Shown piece by piece: positions 16,894-29,538 of a DNA stretch of 33,947 nucleotides. The DNA is from Actinomycetota bacterium. GTDB taxonomy: Bacteria; Actinomycetota; Aquicultoria; Aquicultorales; JAMCWL01. A program made the position numbers and the translations under genes. The notes beneath the pieces are model-generated. The model ran no database searches. It was not told where the DNA came from and was given only the letters and a program-made list of their open reading frames with translations. Position 1 is the first letter of the stretch; the number at the start of each line of letters is the position of its first letter. The stretch is from positions 1 through 33,947 of the forward strand of contig JAMCWL010000008.1 of assembly GCA_023481285.1 (NCBI GenBank), given 5' to 3'.

Positions 16894-17673
16894 ATGTTGA
16901 AAGATTTTCTGGAAAAGATTGAGGCGCGAGGGGAGAATGGTCCTGAAAGCTCAGCCCTTGCGCCAGCCCGTCTTGCTATCTACGACTCGCCGGCTGTCGC
17001 GCCCCGCGTCGTCGAGCTTACGGCGGATGATTACGATGGTTTTATCGGTTTAATCGCGACCAAAACGTACCAGTTTTCGCAGGAAAAAGGGGGCAAGCTT
17101 CCGTTTACGATCATAAAAGAGGTCATCGAGAATCTTATTCACGCATATTTTAAAGAGATCGTCATTACCATCCTCGACGAAGGGAACACCATCCGCATCT
17201 CCGACCAGGGGCCGGGAATCGTAAATAAGGATAAAGCGTTCGAGCCCGGATTTTCGACCGCGACGCAGGACATGAAGAGGTTTATCCGGGGGGTCGGCAG
17301 CGGTCTTCCAATCGTCAAGGAGTCTCTCTCTCTTCTCGGAGGAGCCGTAATCATCGAGGACAACCTCTCGAGCGGGACGGTGGTCACCATCCGCGTTCCA
17401 GGCAAGCGCGAGACCGCGCCCGGACCCGAGCCTTCAGATGGCGATCAGCCGTGCTACCCCCTTTCCTACCGGCAAAAAAAGGTTCTCTCGCTCATCATGG
17501 AGCTTTCAATTGCCGGTCCCTCTATCATCGCCAAATCTCTAGGCATTAGCCTTAGCACCGTATACAGGGATTTGCTATACTTGGAGGGGCAAGGCCTCGT
17601 CGACTACGACCGCCAAGGAAAGAGATCTCTCACGCCCCGCGGCATTGAGCTTCTCAGCGGCCGTTCAAATTAA
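16894..17673 (+). CDS. GHKL-type ATPase (SpoIIAB-like) fused to a C-terminal winged-helix domain
   Basis: N box [15 protein letters not shown]1 ISDQGPGI, G2 [29 protein letters not shown]; then [61 protein letters not shown]. Confidence 0.8.
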   Translation: MLKDFLEKIEARGENGPESSALAPARLAIYDSPAVAPRVVELTADDYDGFIGLIATKTYQFSQEKGGKLPFTIIKEVIENLIHAYFKEIVITILDEGNTIRISDQGPGIVNKDKAFEPGFSTATQDMKRFIRGVGSGLPIVKESLSLLGGAVIIEDNLSSGTVVTIRVPGKRETAPGPEPSDGDQPCYPLSYRQKKVLSLIMELSIAGPSIIAKSLGISLSTVYRDLLYLEGQGLVDYDRQGKRSLTPRGIELLSGRSN

Positions 17674-17687
17674 GGACTGGAGCTTTA

Positions 17688-19031
17688 ATGGACGAACTCT
17701 CCGGCATCTGGGAAGGCGCCCTCGAAGTCATTCAGCGTCAACTGAATACCCCGACCTTCAAGACCTGGTTTGAGAATACTTCTCCCATATCGATAGATGA
17801 CAGCACCCTTACAATTTCGGCTCCCAGTCCATTCGCGAAGGACTGGCTGGAAACCAGATATTCGAGCCTCATCGCCGACGCATTAAGGCAAGTAACCGGA
17901 AGCCCCATCAATGTCCGCGTGATCGTTGGCGATATTCCTAGCGGGAATGGCGCGTTGAGCCAGCCGACCGTCGACGCCTCGACGGCGGTCCGGCAGCCGC
18001 CCCAGGCGCTGAACCCCAAATATACCTTCGAGTCTTTTGTCATCGGTGGCTCGAACCGGTTTGCTCATGCTGCCGCTCTAGCGGTCGCTGAAAAGCCGGC
18101 GCAGGCTTACAACCCCCTCTTTATTTACGGGGGGGTCGGGCTTGGCAAGACACACCTTTTGCAGGCAATCGCTCACTATGTTCAACTGCACCATCCTCAC
18201 CTACGAACCAGGTATGTCTCTTGCGAAAAATTTCTAAATGATTTTGTCGCCTCCATCAGGGATAAGGATAAGATCATCGGCTTTCAAAAGCGCTACCGCT
18301 ATAATGACGTTCTTCTAGTCGACGATATACAATTCCTCGAGAATAAGGAGGGGACCCAGGAGGAGTTCTTCCATACCTTTAACACTCTTTATGAGGCGGG
18401 TAAGCAGATCGTCATCTCGAGCGACCGCCCTCCCAAGGATATTGCTACCCTCGAGGACAGATTAAGAAGTAGGTTTGAATGGGGCTTGATTACAGACATA
18501 CAGCCCCCTGACCTTGAAACGAGAATTGCCATCCTCTCGAAGAAGGCACAGCATGAGGGAGTCGACGTGCCGTATGACGTCCTGGAATTCATCGCCGCCA
18601 AAATACTGTCGAACATCCGAGAGATCGAGGGCGCGTTGATCAGGGTCCTTGCTTTTTCATCCCTTACGACCAGCCCGATAACCGTAGATCTGGCAAGAGA
18701 GGTTCTTAAAGACGTCTTTCCTGATAGAGCAACGCGGCCAATTTCCATACAATCCATCGCCCAGGAGGTCTGTCACTACTTCGCCATATCAAAGAGTCAA
18801 CTGACGGGCAATAAGAGAAGCCAGTCCGTCGTATACCCGAGGCAGATCGCCATGTACCTCTCTCGAGACCTGACCGACATGTCCCTTCCAAAGATTGGGG
18901 AGGAGTTCGGCGGCCGGGACCACACCACAGTCATGTATGCCGTCTCAAAGATTGAAAAGTTGATAAATACGAAGCGCGAGGTTTATAACCAGATTCAAGA
19001 ATTAACCAATCGCATTAAACAAAAGGGTTGA
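17688..19031 (+). CDS. dnaA: Chromosomal replication initiator DnaA
   Basis: [63 protein letters not shown]. Confidence 0.97.
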   Translation: MDELSGIWEGALEVIQRQLNTPTFKTWFENTSPISIDDSTLTISAPSPFAKDWLETRYSSLIADALRQVTGSPINVRVIVGDIPSGNGALSQPTVDASTAVRQPPQALNPKYTFESFVIGGSNRFAHAAALAVAEKPAQAYNPLFIYGGVGLGKTHLLQAIAHYVQLHHPHLRTRYVSCEKFLNDFVASIRDKDKIIGFQKRYRYNDVLLVDDIQFLENKEGTQEEFFHTFNTLYEAGKQIVISSDRPPKDIATLEDRLRSRFEWGLITDIQPPDLETRIAILSKKAQHEGVDVPYDVLEFIAAKILSNIREIEGALIRVLAFSSLTTSPITVDLAREVLKDVFPDRATRPISIQSIAQEVCHYFAISKSQLTGNKRSQSVVYPRQIAMYLSRDLTDMSLPKIGEEFGGRDHTTVMYAVSKIEKLINTKREVYNQIQELTNRIKQKG

Positions 19032-19214
19032 TTGTGGAGAGGCCTGTTAATATAAGCGGGGATTTCGATATTTTTAACAGCGGTAAACACTTGATCCGCA
19101 GCGCTCTCTACAGGGAAGCTCTTTTCTCACGTCGTGCTCTACTATTAACTAACAGCTTCCACAGCCCTTACTACTACATACTACCTCTTTAATGTTATAG
19201 AACGGAGGAGCTAA

Positions 19215-20309
19215 ATGAGGATAAAGGTTTCACAGGAGGAGCTTAACTCGGCAGTTTCAATCGCCCTTAGGGCGATATCGATGAGAAGTATTCTACCTAT
19301 TTTATCCGGGGCAAGGCTGGTGGTTAACGAGGGAAAGCTAAATATATCGGCAACCGACCTAGATATAACTCTCCACTGCTCGATCGCTGTGAATGTGGAA
19401 GAGGAAGGAAGGGCCGTCATCCCAGCGAAGCTCCTCGGGGAAGCGGTGAAGAGCCTGCCATCAAGCATGGTCGATTTGTCGGTGGATAACAATGACGGAC
19501 AGGCGAGCATATCTTGTGAAAATGCCCACTACGTAATAAAAACGATGCCCTTAGAAGATTATCCTCAATTACCGGAGAGCGATATGAAAGGGGCGATAAG
19601 ATTATCAGGGGAAGTGCTCTCTGAAGCGATAAGGCAAGTAATAAAGGCTGTAGGAAGAGACGAGGCCAGACCGACGCTCGGCGGCGTCCTTTTCACAGCG
19701 AACGGCGAAAAGATGAAGATGGTGAGTACGGACTCTTATAGGCTTGCCGTTAAAGAGATCAACACGGAAGGAGGGGAGGGAGAGCTTGAGCTAATCATAC
19801 CAGGGCGAGCGGTTGAAGAGCTGGGAAAATTAACTGGAGAAGATAGTATATCGATGAATGTTGGAGATGGTCAGGTTTTCTATAAAGCGGGGGAAACGGA
19901 ACTCATATCGCGGCTTATTGAGGGGCAGTTTCCTAAATACGAACAACTGCTGCCGAACGAGTGGGCGACCAGGGTAAGATTCGATAAAGAGATGATGATA
20001 TCCGCGATCAAAAGGATATCGGTTATCTCCCCGACCACCGCTATAGTAAGAGTCGTGATTGACGGAGATGTGATGAAGTTTAATTCGTATGCGCAGGATA
20101 TAGGCTCCGCCGATGATGAGGTGAGATGCACGACGGAAGGGGAGAAGGTAGAGATAGCCTTCAACGCACAGTACTTACTGGACGGATTAACGGCTGTTCG
20201 GGGAAGTGAGGCATATATAGAAATGAGCTCGCCGATAAAACCCGCGGTGATAAAGTCGACCGACAAACAAGATTATATATACCTCATCATGCCGATAAGG
20301 CTTAGTTGA
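19215..20309 (+). CDS. dnaN: DNA polymerase III beta sliding clamp
   Basis: Clamp-like translation ending YLIMPIRLS, located after dnaA. Confidence 0.95.
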   Translation: MRIKVSQEELNSAVSIALRAISMRSILPILSGARLVVNEGKLNISATDLDITLHCSIAVNVEEEGRAVIPAKLLGEAVKSLPSSMVDLSVDNNDGQASISCENAHYVIKTMPLEDYPQLPESDMKGAIRLSGEVLSEAIRQVIKAVGRDEARPTLGGVLFTANGEKMKMVSTDSYRLAVKEINTEGGEGELELIIPGRAVEELGKLTGEDSISMNVGDGQVFYKAGETELISRLIEGQFPKYEQLLPNEWATRVRFDKEMMISAIKRISVISPTTAIVRVVIDGDVMKFNSYAQDIGSADDEVRCTTEGEKVEIAFNAQYLLDGLTAVRGSEAYIEMSSPIKPAVIKSTDKQDYIYLIMPIRLS

Positions 20310-20521
20310 TGAGGGTGGTAGAGGTTGAAGCAGGAACAAAGTTGGAACAGCTCTTGAAGTACGCCGGCCTTTATGAGAGCGGAGGTCTGGCGAAGAGAGA
20401 GATACAAGCCGGATTGGTTAAAGTCAACGGAGCCGTCGAGGAGAGACGAGGACGACGGCTCAAAGATGGAGATATTATAGAAGCGGCGGGCGCTAAAATA
20501 GAGGTTAAAGTAGTAGAATAG
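20309..20521 (+). CDS. S4-domain RNA-binding protein (YaaA/RlbA-like)
   Basis: TKLEQLLKYAGLYESGGLAKREIQAGLVKVNGAVEERRGRRLKDGDIIE, and its position between dnaN and recF. The track start (TTG 20306) is one codon upstream of the ATG. Confidence 0.88.
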   Translation: MRVVEVEAGTKLEQLLKYAGLYESGGLAKREIQAGLVKVNGAVEERRGRRLKDGDIIEAAGAKIEVKVVE

Positions 20522-20526
20522 ATTGT

Positions 20527-21594
20527 ATGCGCATCGATGAGTTGAGGCTCTTCAGCTTCAGGAACTTCAGTACCTTTCACGTAGAGCTCGGCCCGGGTTT
20601 TAACCTCGTCATCGGAAAAAATGCCTGTGGTAAGACGAATCTCCTCGAGTCGGTATACCTTCTCTCAACCGGCAAATCCCAGCGCACCTCCTCTATTAAA
20701 GAGATCATTAGGTTTGGGGAGAGCGCGGCGAGAGTCGAGGCGATAGGAAGTGCCGGCGAGCGGCGGGTTGAAATGGCGCTATCCATATCCGGAGCATCAA
20801 GCCTTTTTAGGGTTAACGGCGTCCGACACGATCGAAAAAAAAGAGAATCGCCGATTCCGACGAGCCTCTTCTCCCCCGACCATCTCCGATTGATAAAGGG
20901 CTCTCCCGAAGAGAGAAGAGATCTCCTCGACGGGATACTCTCTCAAATAAACCCAATATACGCGCACAAAAGGGCGTCCTATTCAAAGGTGCTGAGAGAG
21001 AGAAACGCGGCTCTTCAGAGAGTCGCGGCCGGAAAGATGAACTCCGAGGTGATAGAGCTCTTTGACGACCAATTGATCCCATTGGGAAAAGTGATCGTCG
21101 AGGAGAGAGCGGCGATGGTGGAAGAACTCTCATCAACCGCCTCGGAGATGTATGGAGAGCTTGCAGCCGGGGGACTCTACATAGCATACGTGAGCCAACT
21201 CTATCCGAGCCTCGATATCGAAGGGTCGTTCAGAGAGCGGCTTAAAGAGAGGAGACCGGCAGAACTGGCGAGAGGCGTGACGCTCGTCGGTCCTCACAGG
21301 GACGATCTTCTCATAAGCTTGGGAGCTCACGAAATGAGGGCCTTTGCCTCCCAGGGAGAACAAAGGACGGCCTGCCTGGCGATAAAGCTTGCCGAGGCAA
21401 AGATACTCGAGAGGAAGTTTCGCGTGAGACCGATTCTGATCCTCGACGATGTGATGAGCGAGCTTGACGAAGCTCGAAGGCGTGCGCTGATGGAGAGGGT
21501 GCTCTCCGGAGGGCAGGCCCTCTTGTCGAGCACAAACAAGGAGTACTTTTCACAATTCGAGCTCTCCAGGGCGGAGGTGATCGATCTTGGGTGA
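20527..21594 (+). CDS. recF: DNA replication/repair protein RecF
   Basis: LRLFSFRNFSTFHVELGPGFNLVIGKNACGKTNLLESVYLLSTGKSQR, VGPHRDDLLI, ASQGEQRTACLAIKLAEA, PILILDDVMSELD. Confidence 0.95.
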   Translation: MRIDELRLFSFRNFSTFHVELGPGFNLVIGKNACGKTNLLESVYLLSTGKSQRTSSIKEIIRFGESAARVEAIGSAGERRVEMALSISGASSLFRVNGVRHDRKKRESPIPTSLFSPDHLRLIKGSPEERRDLLDGILSQINPIYAHKRASYSKVLRERNAALQRVAAGKMNSEVIELFDDQLIPLGKVIVEERAAMVEELSSTASEMYGELAAGGLYIAYVSQLYPSLDIEGSFRERLKERRPAELARGVTLVGPHRDDLLISLGAHEMRAFASQGEQRTACLAIKLAEAKILERKFRVRPILILDDVMSELDEARRRALMERVLSGGQALLSSTNKEYFSQFELSRAEVIDLG

Positions 21595-22096
21595 CCCGAT
21601 CATCCTGGGCGATCTTCTGGCGGTTGCGGCGCGGAGCCCGGAGCTGCTCACGGAGACTCGCCTCCGCTCCGTCTGGCAGGCTGCGGTTGGCAAGAGGACG
21701 GCCACCAACGCCAAACCGGGACGCTTGAAAAAGGGCGTACTCTATGTGTCCACGCGAGACGCCGTCTGGGCGAATCAGCTCTCCTTTATCAAGGAGGACA
21801 TCCTGGAAAGACTGAATGCGGAGCTCCCCAACTCCGTCAAGGACGTGCGCTTCGCCTCCGCCGGATGGTCGGAAGAGCCGTCTGCAAGAAAAGAGAGGAA
21901 GCTGTCGCTGTCGGAGGAGGAGACCCGTGCTCTCGAGAGGACGGCTGCCTCGGCCCCGGGCTGGCTGCGAGAGCGCATAATCGCTTCCTCGGCGGCCGCC
22001 AAGCTTGTTGCCAAGGAGCGGCTGCGGGAAGGTTGGCGGGATTGCCCCTCGTGCGGACGGCTCACGCCGCCGCCCGGCTGCCCGCTCTGTCGATGA
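21587..22096 (+). CDS. DUF721 protein with C-terminal zinc-ribbon-like tail
   Basis: WQAAVGKRTATNAKPGRLKKGVLYVSTRDAVWANQLSFIKEDILERLNAEL is DUF721-like; the C-terminus is CPSCGRLTPPPGCPLCR. TTG start overlaps recF by 8 bp. Confidence 0.75.
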   Translation: MGDPIILGDLLAVAARSPELLTETRLRSVWQAAVGKRTATNAKPGRLKKGVLYVSTRDAVWANQLSFIKEDILERLNAELPNSVKDVRFASAGWSEEPSARKERKLSLSEEETRALERTAASAPGWLRERIIASSAAAKLVAKERLREGWRDCPSCGRLTPPPGCPLCR

Positions 22097-22143
22097 AAAA
22101 GCAGAGCTACGCCCCAAAATCGGGCCGAAATGTGATACAATAA

Positions 22144-24105
<1,962 letters not shown>

Positions 24106-24156
24106 GTGGCAGCCAGCGCGGCCACTCATGAACATTTATAGTCTGACAAGGGAGCT

Positions 24157-26592
24157 GTGGAGTTGGCAGAGGATCTGAACGGAAGAATCGAAATCATAGA
24201 GATAGAAGAAGAGATGAAATCCTCCTACATCGATTACGCTATGAGCGTAATCGTAGGCAGAGCGCTTCCTGATGTGCGCGATGGCTTAAAGCCCGTGCAC
24301 CGGCGCATCCTTTATGCCATGCATGACATGGGGATGCTCCCCGGACGTCCGTTCAAGAAGTGCGCGAGGATCGTCGGCGAGGTTCTCGGCAAGTACCACC
24401 CACACGGAGACATGGCCGTCTACGACGCCCTGGTCAGGATGGCTCAGGACTTCTCGGTCCGCTACGAGCTGATCGACGGGTATGGCAACTTCGGCTCGGT
24501 CGACGGCGATTCGCCGGCCGCCATGCGATATACCGAAGCGCGGTTGTCTAAAATAGCGACCGAGCTCTTGCGAGACATCGACAAAGAGACGGTCGCCTTC
24601 GTGCCGAATTTCGACGACACGCTGACCGAACCGTCCGTTCTCCCGAGCAGAATACCCAATCTCCTGGTCAACGGCTCGTCTGGCATAGCCGTGGGCATGG
24701 CGACCAACATTCCCCCTCACAACCTAGGGGAGGTCATCGACGCGACCATAGCGCTCATCGACAACCCAGAGGCGACCGCCAAGGATCTCATGAAACACGT
24801 CAAAGGCCCAGACTTTCCCACCGCCGGCATCATAATGGGCAGGGGGGGCATCAGGGACACCTACGAGTCCGGGCGGGGCTCGATCACCGTGCGCGGGAGG
24901 GCGCACTTCGAGGAGACGAAGACCGGCAAGAATCGGATAGTCGTCACCGAGCTGCCCTACCAGGTGAACAAGGCCCGAATGGCTCAGAAGATCGCCGAGC
25001 TCGTTCGCGAAAAGAAAATAACGGAGATATCCGACCTGCGGGACGAGTCGGACAGGAGAGGAATGCGCCTCGTCGTCGAGGTGAAGCGGGACGCGATTCC
25101 CCAGGTGGTGCTAAATAAGCTTTACAAGCACACGCAACTCGAGACATCGTTCGGCGTAATCATGCTGGCTCTCGTAGACGGGGTGCCGAGGACGCTGTCG
25201 CTTCCCCAGACGCTCAGCCACTATGTGGATCACCAGAAAGAGGTCGTCGTCAGGCGGACAAGGTACGAGCTGGCCAAGGCAGAGGCGAGGGCGCACGTCC
25301 TGGAGGGACTCCTCATCGCCCTGAAGAACCTAGACGAAGTCATCAAGACGATTAGGGGATCGAAGACCGTCGAGAGCGCCAGAACGAACCTCGTTGCGAA
25401 GTTCGAGCTTACCGAGATACAGGCGCAGGCCATACTCGACATGCGCCTCCAGAAGCTGACCGGCCTCGAGCGGCAAAAGATCGAAGAGGAGCACAAGGAG
25501 CTGCTCGAGAGGATCGCCCACCTCAAGGGAATTCTCGCGGACGAGACGAAAGTCTACGGGATCATTAAAGAGGAGCTCCTTGAGATCAAAGAGAAGTACA
25601 AGGACCCAAGGCGAACACAGATATCGGCGTCCGCCGCCGAGATCGAGCTGGAGGATTTGATAGCCGAAGAGGACATGGTCATCACGGTGACCAAGTCGGG
25701 CTATGTGAAGCGCCTGCCGGCAACAACTTACCGGCAGCAAGCTCGCGGGGGGAAGGGCGTTTCGGGAATGAATCTCAAAGAGGGTGATTTCGTCGAGCAC
25801 CTCTTCGTCAGCTCGACCCATGATTTTATCCTATTCTTTTCAAACAAGGGCAAGGTCTACCGCCTTAAAGTCCACGAATTGCCGCTCGCATCGAGAACGG
25901 CGAGGGGGCAGGCGATCGTTAACGTCCTGCCCTTCGCGCAAGATGAAAAGATCGCCGCCATCATAACGACCCGCGATTTCGACGAGGACCGCTTTCTCGC
26001 CATGGCCACCAGGGGAGGTTTGGTTAAGAAGACGCCTTTCCGGGAATACAACACCTCTAGGCGGGATGGAATCCTGGCGATAGGTCTGCGGGGCGACGAC
26101 GAGCTAATAGACGTTAAGATCACAAGCGGAAGCGACGAGCTGGTGCTCGTTTCGGCGAATGGCATGTCCATCCGCTTTAGCGAGACGGACGTCAGGCCGA
26201 TGGGCCGCACGGCTTCGGGCGTGCGCGGAATCGCTCTCGCAGATGACGATAAAGTCATCGCCGTCGAGGTGGTCAGAGAGGACGCCGACCTCTTCATCAT
26301 CACGGACATCGGTCTCGGTAAGCGTACGAGGATGAGTAATTACTCAGTACAGAGACGCGGCGGCCGTGGCCTTAAAACCGCCGAACTCAAGAAGACCAAA
26401 GGGAAGATCGTCGGGGCGCGTCTCGTCACTGACGAGCACGAGCTACTGCTCGTTACGACGGAAGGGATCGTCATCCGGGTGCCGGTAAAGCCGATAAGGA
26501 GACTGGGGCGCGCCACTCAAGGCGTCCGCATCATAAACCTCAAAGGCGGCGACAGGGTCAGCGCCCTGGCGCTGCTTTTCGAAAAAGATTAG
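24157..26592 (+). CDS. gyrA: DNA gyrase subunit A
   Basis: [94 protein letters not shown]. Confidence 0.97.
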   Translation: MELAEDLNGRIEIIEIEEEMKSSYIDYAMSVIVGRALPDVRDGLKPVHRRILYAMHDMGMLPGRPFKKCARIVGEVLGKYHPHGDMAVYDALVRMAQDFSVRYELIDGYGNFGSVDGDSPAAMRYTEARLSKIATELLRDIDKETVAFVPNFDDTLTEPSVLPSRIPNLLVNGSSGIAVGMATNIPPHNLGEVIDATIALIDNPEATAKDLMKHVKGPDFPTAGIIMGRGGIRDTYESGRGSITVRGRAHFEETKTGKNRIVVTELPYQVNKARMAQKIAELVREKKITEISDLRDESDRRGMRLVVEVKRDAIPQVVLNKLYKHTQLETSFGVIMLALVDGVPRTLSLPQTLSHYVDHQKEVVVRRTRYELAKAEARAHVLEGLLIALKNLDEVIKTIRGSKTVESARTNLVAKFELTEIQAQAILDMRLQKLTGLERQKIEEEHKELLERIAHLKGILADETKVYGIIKEELLEIKEKYKDPRRTQISASAAEIELEDLIAEEDMVITVTKSGYVKRLPATTYRQQARGGKGVSGMNLKEGDFVEHLFVSSTHDFILFFSNKGKVYRLKVHELPLASRTARGQAIVNVLPFAQDEKIAAIITTRDFDEDRFLAMATRGGLVKKTPFREYNTSRRDGILAIGLRGDDELIDVKITSGSDELVLVSANGMSIRFSETDVRPMGRTASGVRGIALADDDKVIAVEVVREDADLFIITDIGLGKRTRMSNYSVQRRGGRGLKTAELKKTKGKIVGARLVTDEHELLLVTTEGIVIRVPVKPIRRLGRATQGVRIINLKGGDRVSALALLFEKD

Positions 26593-26631
26593 GCTTGATA
26601 TATAAGGTACGGAAACACGGGATCCGGCCGA

Positions 26632-27051
26632 ATGCAACAGCCATACGAGACCATAAACCATACCGCCGACGTCGGCCTCAAGGCCAGTGGAGTGACGCTG
26701 GCCGAGGCCTTTGAGAACGCCGCTACGGGCATGTTCTCCCTCATCTCCGATTTGGAAAATGTCGGTTCCGGCGCGGCCCTCGACGTCTACGTCGAAGCGG
26801 AGGACCGGGAGACGCTCCTCGTCGAGTGGCTCAACGAGCTCCTCTACCTGTTCGAGGTCGACCACTGGATATTCAAGCACTTTAGGATAGAGGATACTGA
26901 CGGTGAGCACTACTTAAGAGCGAAGGCCTTTGGAGAAGAGCTTGACCTGGGCCGACATCAGATAAAAATCCAAATCAAGGCGGTCACGTACCACATGCTC
27001 AAAGTCGAGCATGACGACCGTTGGATCGCCCAGGTAATCTTCGATGTTTGA
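26632..27051 (+). CDS. Archease
   Basis: YETINHTADVGLKASG...FSLISDL...LLVEWLNELLYLFEVDHWIFKHF...KAVTYHMLKVE. Confidence 0.92.
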   Translation: MQQPYETINHTADVGLKASGVTLAEAFENAATGMFSLISDLENVGSGAALDVYVEAEDRETLLVEWLNELLYLFEVDHWIFKHFRIEDTDGEHYLRAKAFGEELDLGRHQIKIQIKAVTYHMLKVEHDDRWIAQVIFDV

Positions 27052-27065
27052 GTTGTGGAGGGGCA

Positions 27066-28508
27066 GTGGAGCCGGAGCGAATATCCAAGCACCTTTGGAG
27101 ATTGCCCACCGATTATAAGGCCGGCATGCGGGTTCCGGGGCTGGTCTTTGCGAATGAGCACCTCATCAAAAAGGCCGAAGAGGACAGGGCCCTTGACCAG
27201 GTGGCAAACGTCGCCTTTCTTCCCGGAATCGTCGGTGCCTCGATAGCCATGCCTGACATCCACTGGGGCTACGGCTTTCCGATAGGTGGAGTGGCCGCAA
27301 CCGACCCGGAGGCCGGCGGCGTCATCTCGCCGGGAGGGGTAGGCTTCGATATCAACTGCGGCGTCCGTCTCGTCAAGACGAACCTCCGTGCAGCGGAGGT
27401 TGCGAACACGATCCCCCAACTCCTGCAAGAGCTCGGACGAAACATACCCAAGGGCGTCGGCTCCAAGGGGCGAATAAAGGTCAGACGCAATGAGATGGAA
27501 GAGCTCATGGTTCAGGGGGTCGCTTGGGCCATAGGGCACGGCTATGGGTGGGCGGAGGACGCCGAGCTCTGCGAGGAAGGCGGGCGCCTGGAGGGGGCGG
27601 ATCCGTCAAGGGTCTCCGGCCGGGCTTTCGAGCGAGGCGCGGATCAGGTGGGCACCCTGGGCAGCGGCAACCACTTCCTGGAGGTCCAGGTCGTCGAGGA
27701 GATATACGAGCGCGCGACGGCCGAATCGTTCGGGTTGTTCGACGGCCAAATGGTCGTCATGATTCACTCGGGCTCTAGAGGCGTCGGGCATCAGATAGCG
27801 ACGGATTACCTCAAGATTATGGACAGGGTCGTCGCCAGGGCCAAGATATCTCTTCCCGACCGGCAGCTTGCCGCCGCCCCCGTCGACTCTCCGGAGGGGC
27901 GTGACTACTTGGCCGCGATGGCCTGCGCGGTGAACTTCGCTTTTGTAAACAGGCAGGCGCTCATGTACTGGGCCCGCGACTCTTTCGAGTACGTCTTCAA
28001 ACGGAGCGCCAAGTCGATGGGAATGCACCTGCTTTACGATGTCTGTCACAACATCGCTAAATTTGAAGAACACGAAGTAGAAGGGGCGAGGAAACGCCTC
28101 TGCGTCCACAGGAAAGGGGCGACCCGGGCCTTCGGTCCCGGCCACGCGGCCCTGCCGCAAGCATACCGGGAGACCGGCCAACCCGTTCTGATCCCGGGCG
28201 ACATGGAGACGGGTTCCTACGTTCTCGTCGGCACGGAGGAGAGCATGAAGCTGGCCTGGGGATCGGCCTGTCACGGGGCCGGGCGGCTGCTCTCCCGGGG
28301 AGCCGCCAAGCGCCAGATCAAGGGGGATGTTCTCAGGCGAGAACTCGAAGAGCGCGGCATTATCGTTATCGCGGGCCACATGGGCCTCCTGGCCGAAGAG
28401 GCGCCCGCGGCCTACAAGGACGTCGGCGAGGTCGTTGAGATAACCCACGAAGCGGGGCTTGCCAGGAAGGTCGCCCGCTTAAGGCCCCTCGGAGTCGTCA
28501 AAGGCTAA
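27066..28508 (+). CDS. rtcB: RNA-splicing ligase RtcB
   Basis: MPDIHWGYGFPIGGVAATDPEAGGVISPGGVGFDINCGVRL, GTLGSGNHFLEVQ, MIHSGSRGVGHQI, CVHRKGATRAFGPG, GSACHGAGRLLSR. GTG start at 27066 after GGAGGGG (track start 27021). Confidence 0.95.
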   Translation: MEPERISKHLWRLPTDYKAGMRVPGLVFANEHLIKKAEEDRALDQVANVAFLPGIVGASIAMPDIHWGYGFPIGGVAATDPEAGGVISPGGVGFDINCGVRLVKTNLRAAEVANTIPQLLQELGRNIPKGVGSKGRIKVRRNEMEELMVQGVAWAIGHGYGWAEDAELCEEGGRLEGADPSRVSGRAFERGADQVGTLGSGNHFLEVQVVEEIYERATAESFGLFDGQMVVMIHSGSRGVGHQIATDYLKIMDRVVARAKISLPDRQLAAAPVDSPEGRDYLAAMACAVNFAFVNRQALMYWARDSFEYVFKRSAKSMGMHLLYDVCHNIAKFEEHEVEGARKRLCVHRKGATRAFGPGHAALPQAYRETGQPVLIPGDMETGSYVLVGTEESMKLAWGSACHGAGRLLSRGAAKRQIKGDVLRRELEERGIIVIAGHMGLLAEEAPAAYKDVGEVVEITHEAGLARKVARLRPLGVVKG

Positions 28509-28674
28509 CAAGCAATCAGCAGCCAAAACCCTTTTATCTTTCCTTTGGTGCTGGACATCCGAGCTACTGAGCTAGAAAGGATGCCAAACACCAAGGCGCA
28601 AGAAGCCGGAAAGACTCGCATTTCTCCCGAAGATGCTGTAGCCTATCCGCATACATTATCTGCCGGAGGCCAGC

Positions 28675-29538
28675 ATGCTCGAGCACAACCGCGTCTTTGT
28701 CGGGAGCGTCTGTTCGAATGAGTGCAAGCATTGTCCCCACGAGACCAGGCAAAACCGGCAGCTCTCGGAGATAGAGGCCGACCTGTCCGCCGGCTCTGGA
28801 AAGCACGGGGTTGAAATATACGGCGGTGAACCGCTCGAAAGATTTGACTTTTCGAGGCTTGTCGCAAGCGCTAAAGCGCTGAACAGGCTGATCAAGGTGG
28901 TAACAAACGGGCGGGCGCTCTCCAGGTGGGAGACGGTTAAATCGGCCATCGAGGCCGGGGTGAGCGGCTTTGAGGTTAAGCTTTGGGGGGCAAATCAGGC
29001 CCTACATGACGAGCTCACCGGTCGGGACGGTAGCTTCTTCGAGGCGGTGCAGGGGATATCTAATGCACGGGGCTCGAACGCTAAGATATATCTGGCGATC
29101 AGGGCGCTTACGTGTCGCGAAAATATCGACAGCCTGGCTGACATCGCCCGCATCGCCGCGACATTTCGCGTCGATCGGCTCGTTATCGAGCCGATCGACC
29201 CCGAACTCTCGCTCGTCGAAGCGTCACGTTCGATAAAGCTCGCAATTGAAACGGCGATAACCAATCGAGTCTGGGCCATGACCGAGAGGATGCCGCTCTG
29301 CACGATGAGCGGATACGAGCCCCATGTCAGCGAGGCGCTTCTCCCTAAGCCCGAGGGCTTGGTCAAGGTTTCAGCTTGTGGCCAGTGTGTGTACACCGAC
29401 GTTTGCGACGGGGTGGCCGATGCGTCGGCAGAGCGCTTTCAGGTAGAAGTGAAGCCGGCTAAGGATAGCGCATTTCTTGACGATTTGAGGGCGATAAGAG
29501 ATGAAAGAAAAGCTAAAAGTCTTACTTACAAGCTTTAA
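28675..29538 (+). CDS. Radical SAM protein
   Basis: CSNECKHC (CX3CX2C) cluster motif, EIYGGEPLERFD, VVTNGRAL. C-terminal extra cysteines CGQCVYTDVC suggest an auxiliary cluster. Confidence 0.8.
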   Translation: MLEHNRVFVGSVCSNECKHCPHETRQNRQLSEIEADLSAGSGKHGVEIYGGEPLERFDFSRLVASAKALNRLIKVVTNGRALSRWETVKSAIEAGVSGFEVKLWGANQALHDELTGRDGSFFEAVQGISNARGSNAKIYLAIRALTCRENIDSLADIARIAATFRVDRLVIEPIDPELSLVEASRSIKLAIETAITNRVWAMTERMPLCTMSGYEPHVSEALLPKPEGLVKVSACGQCVYTDVCDGVADASAERFQVEVKPAKDSAFLDDLRAIRDERKAKSLTYKL

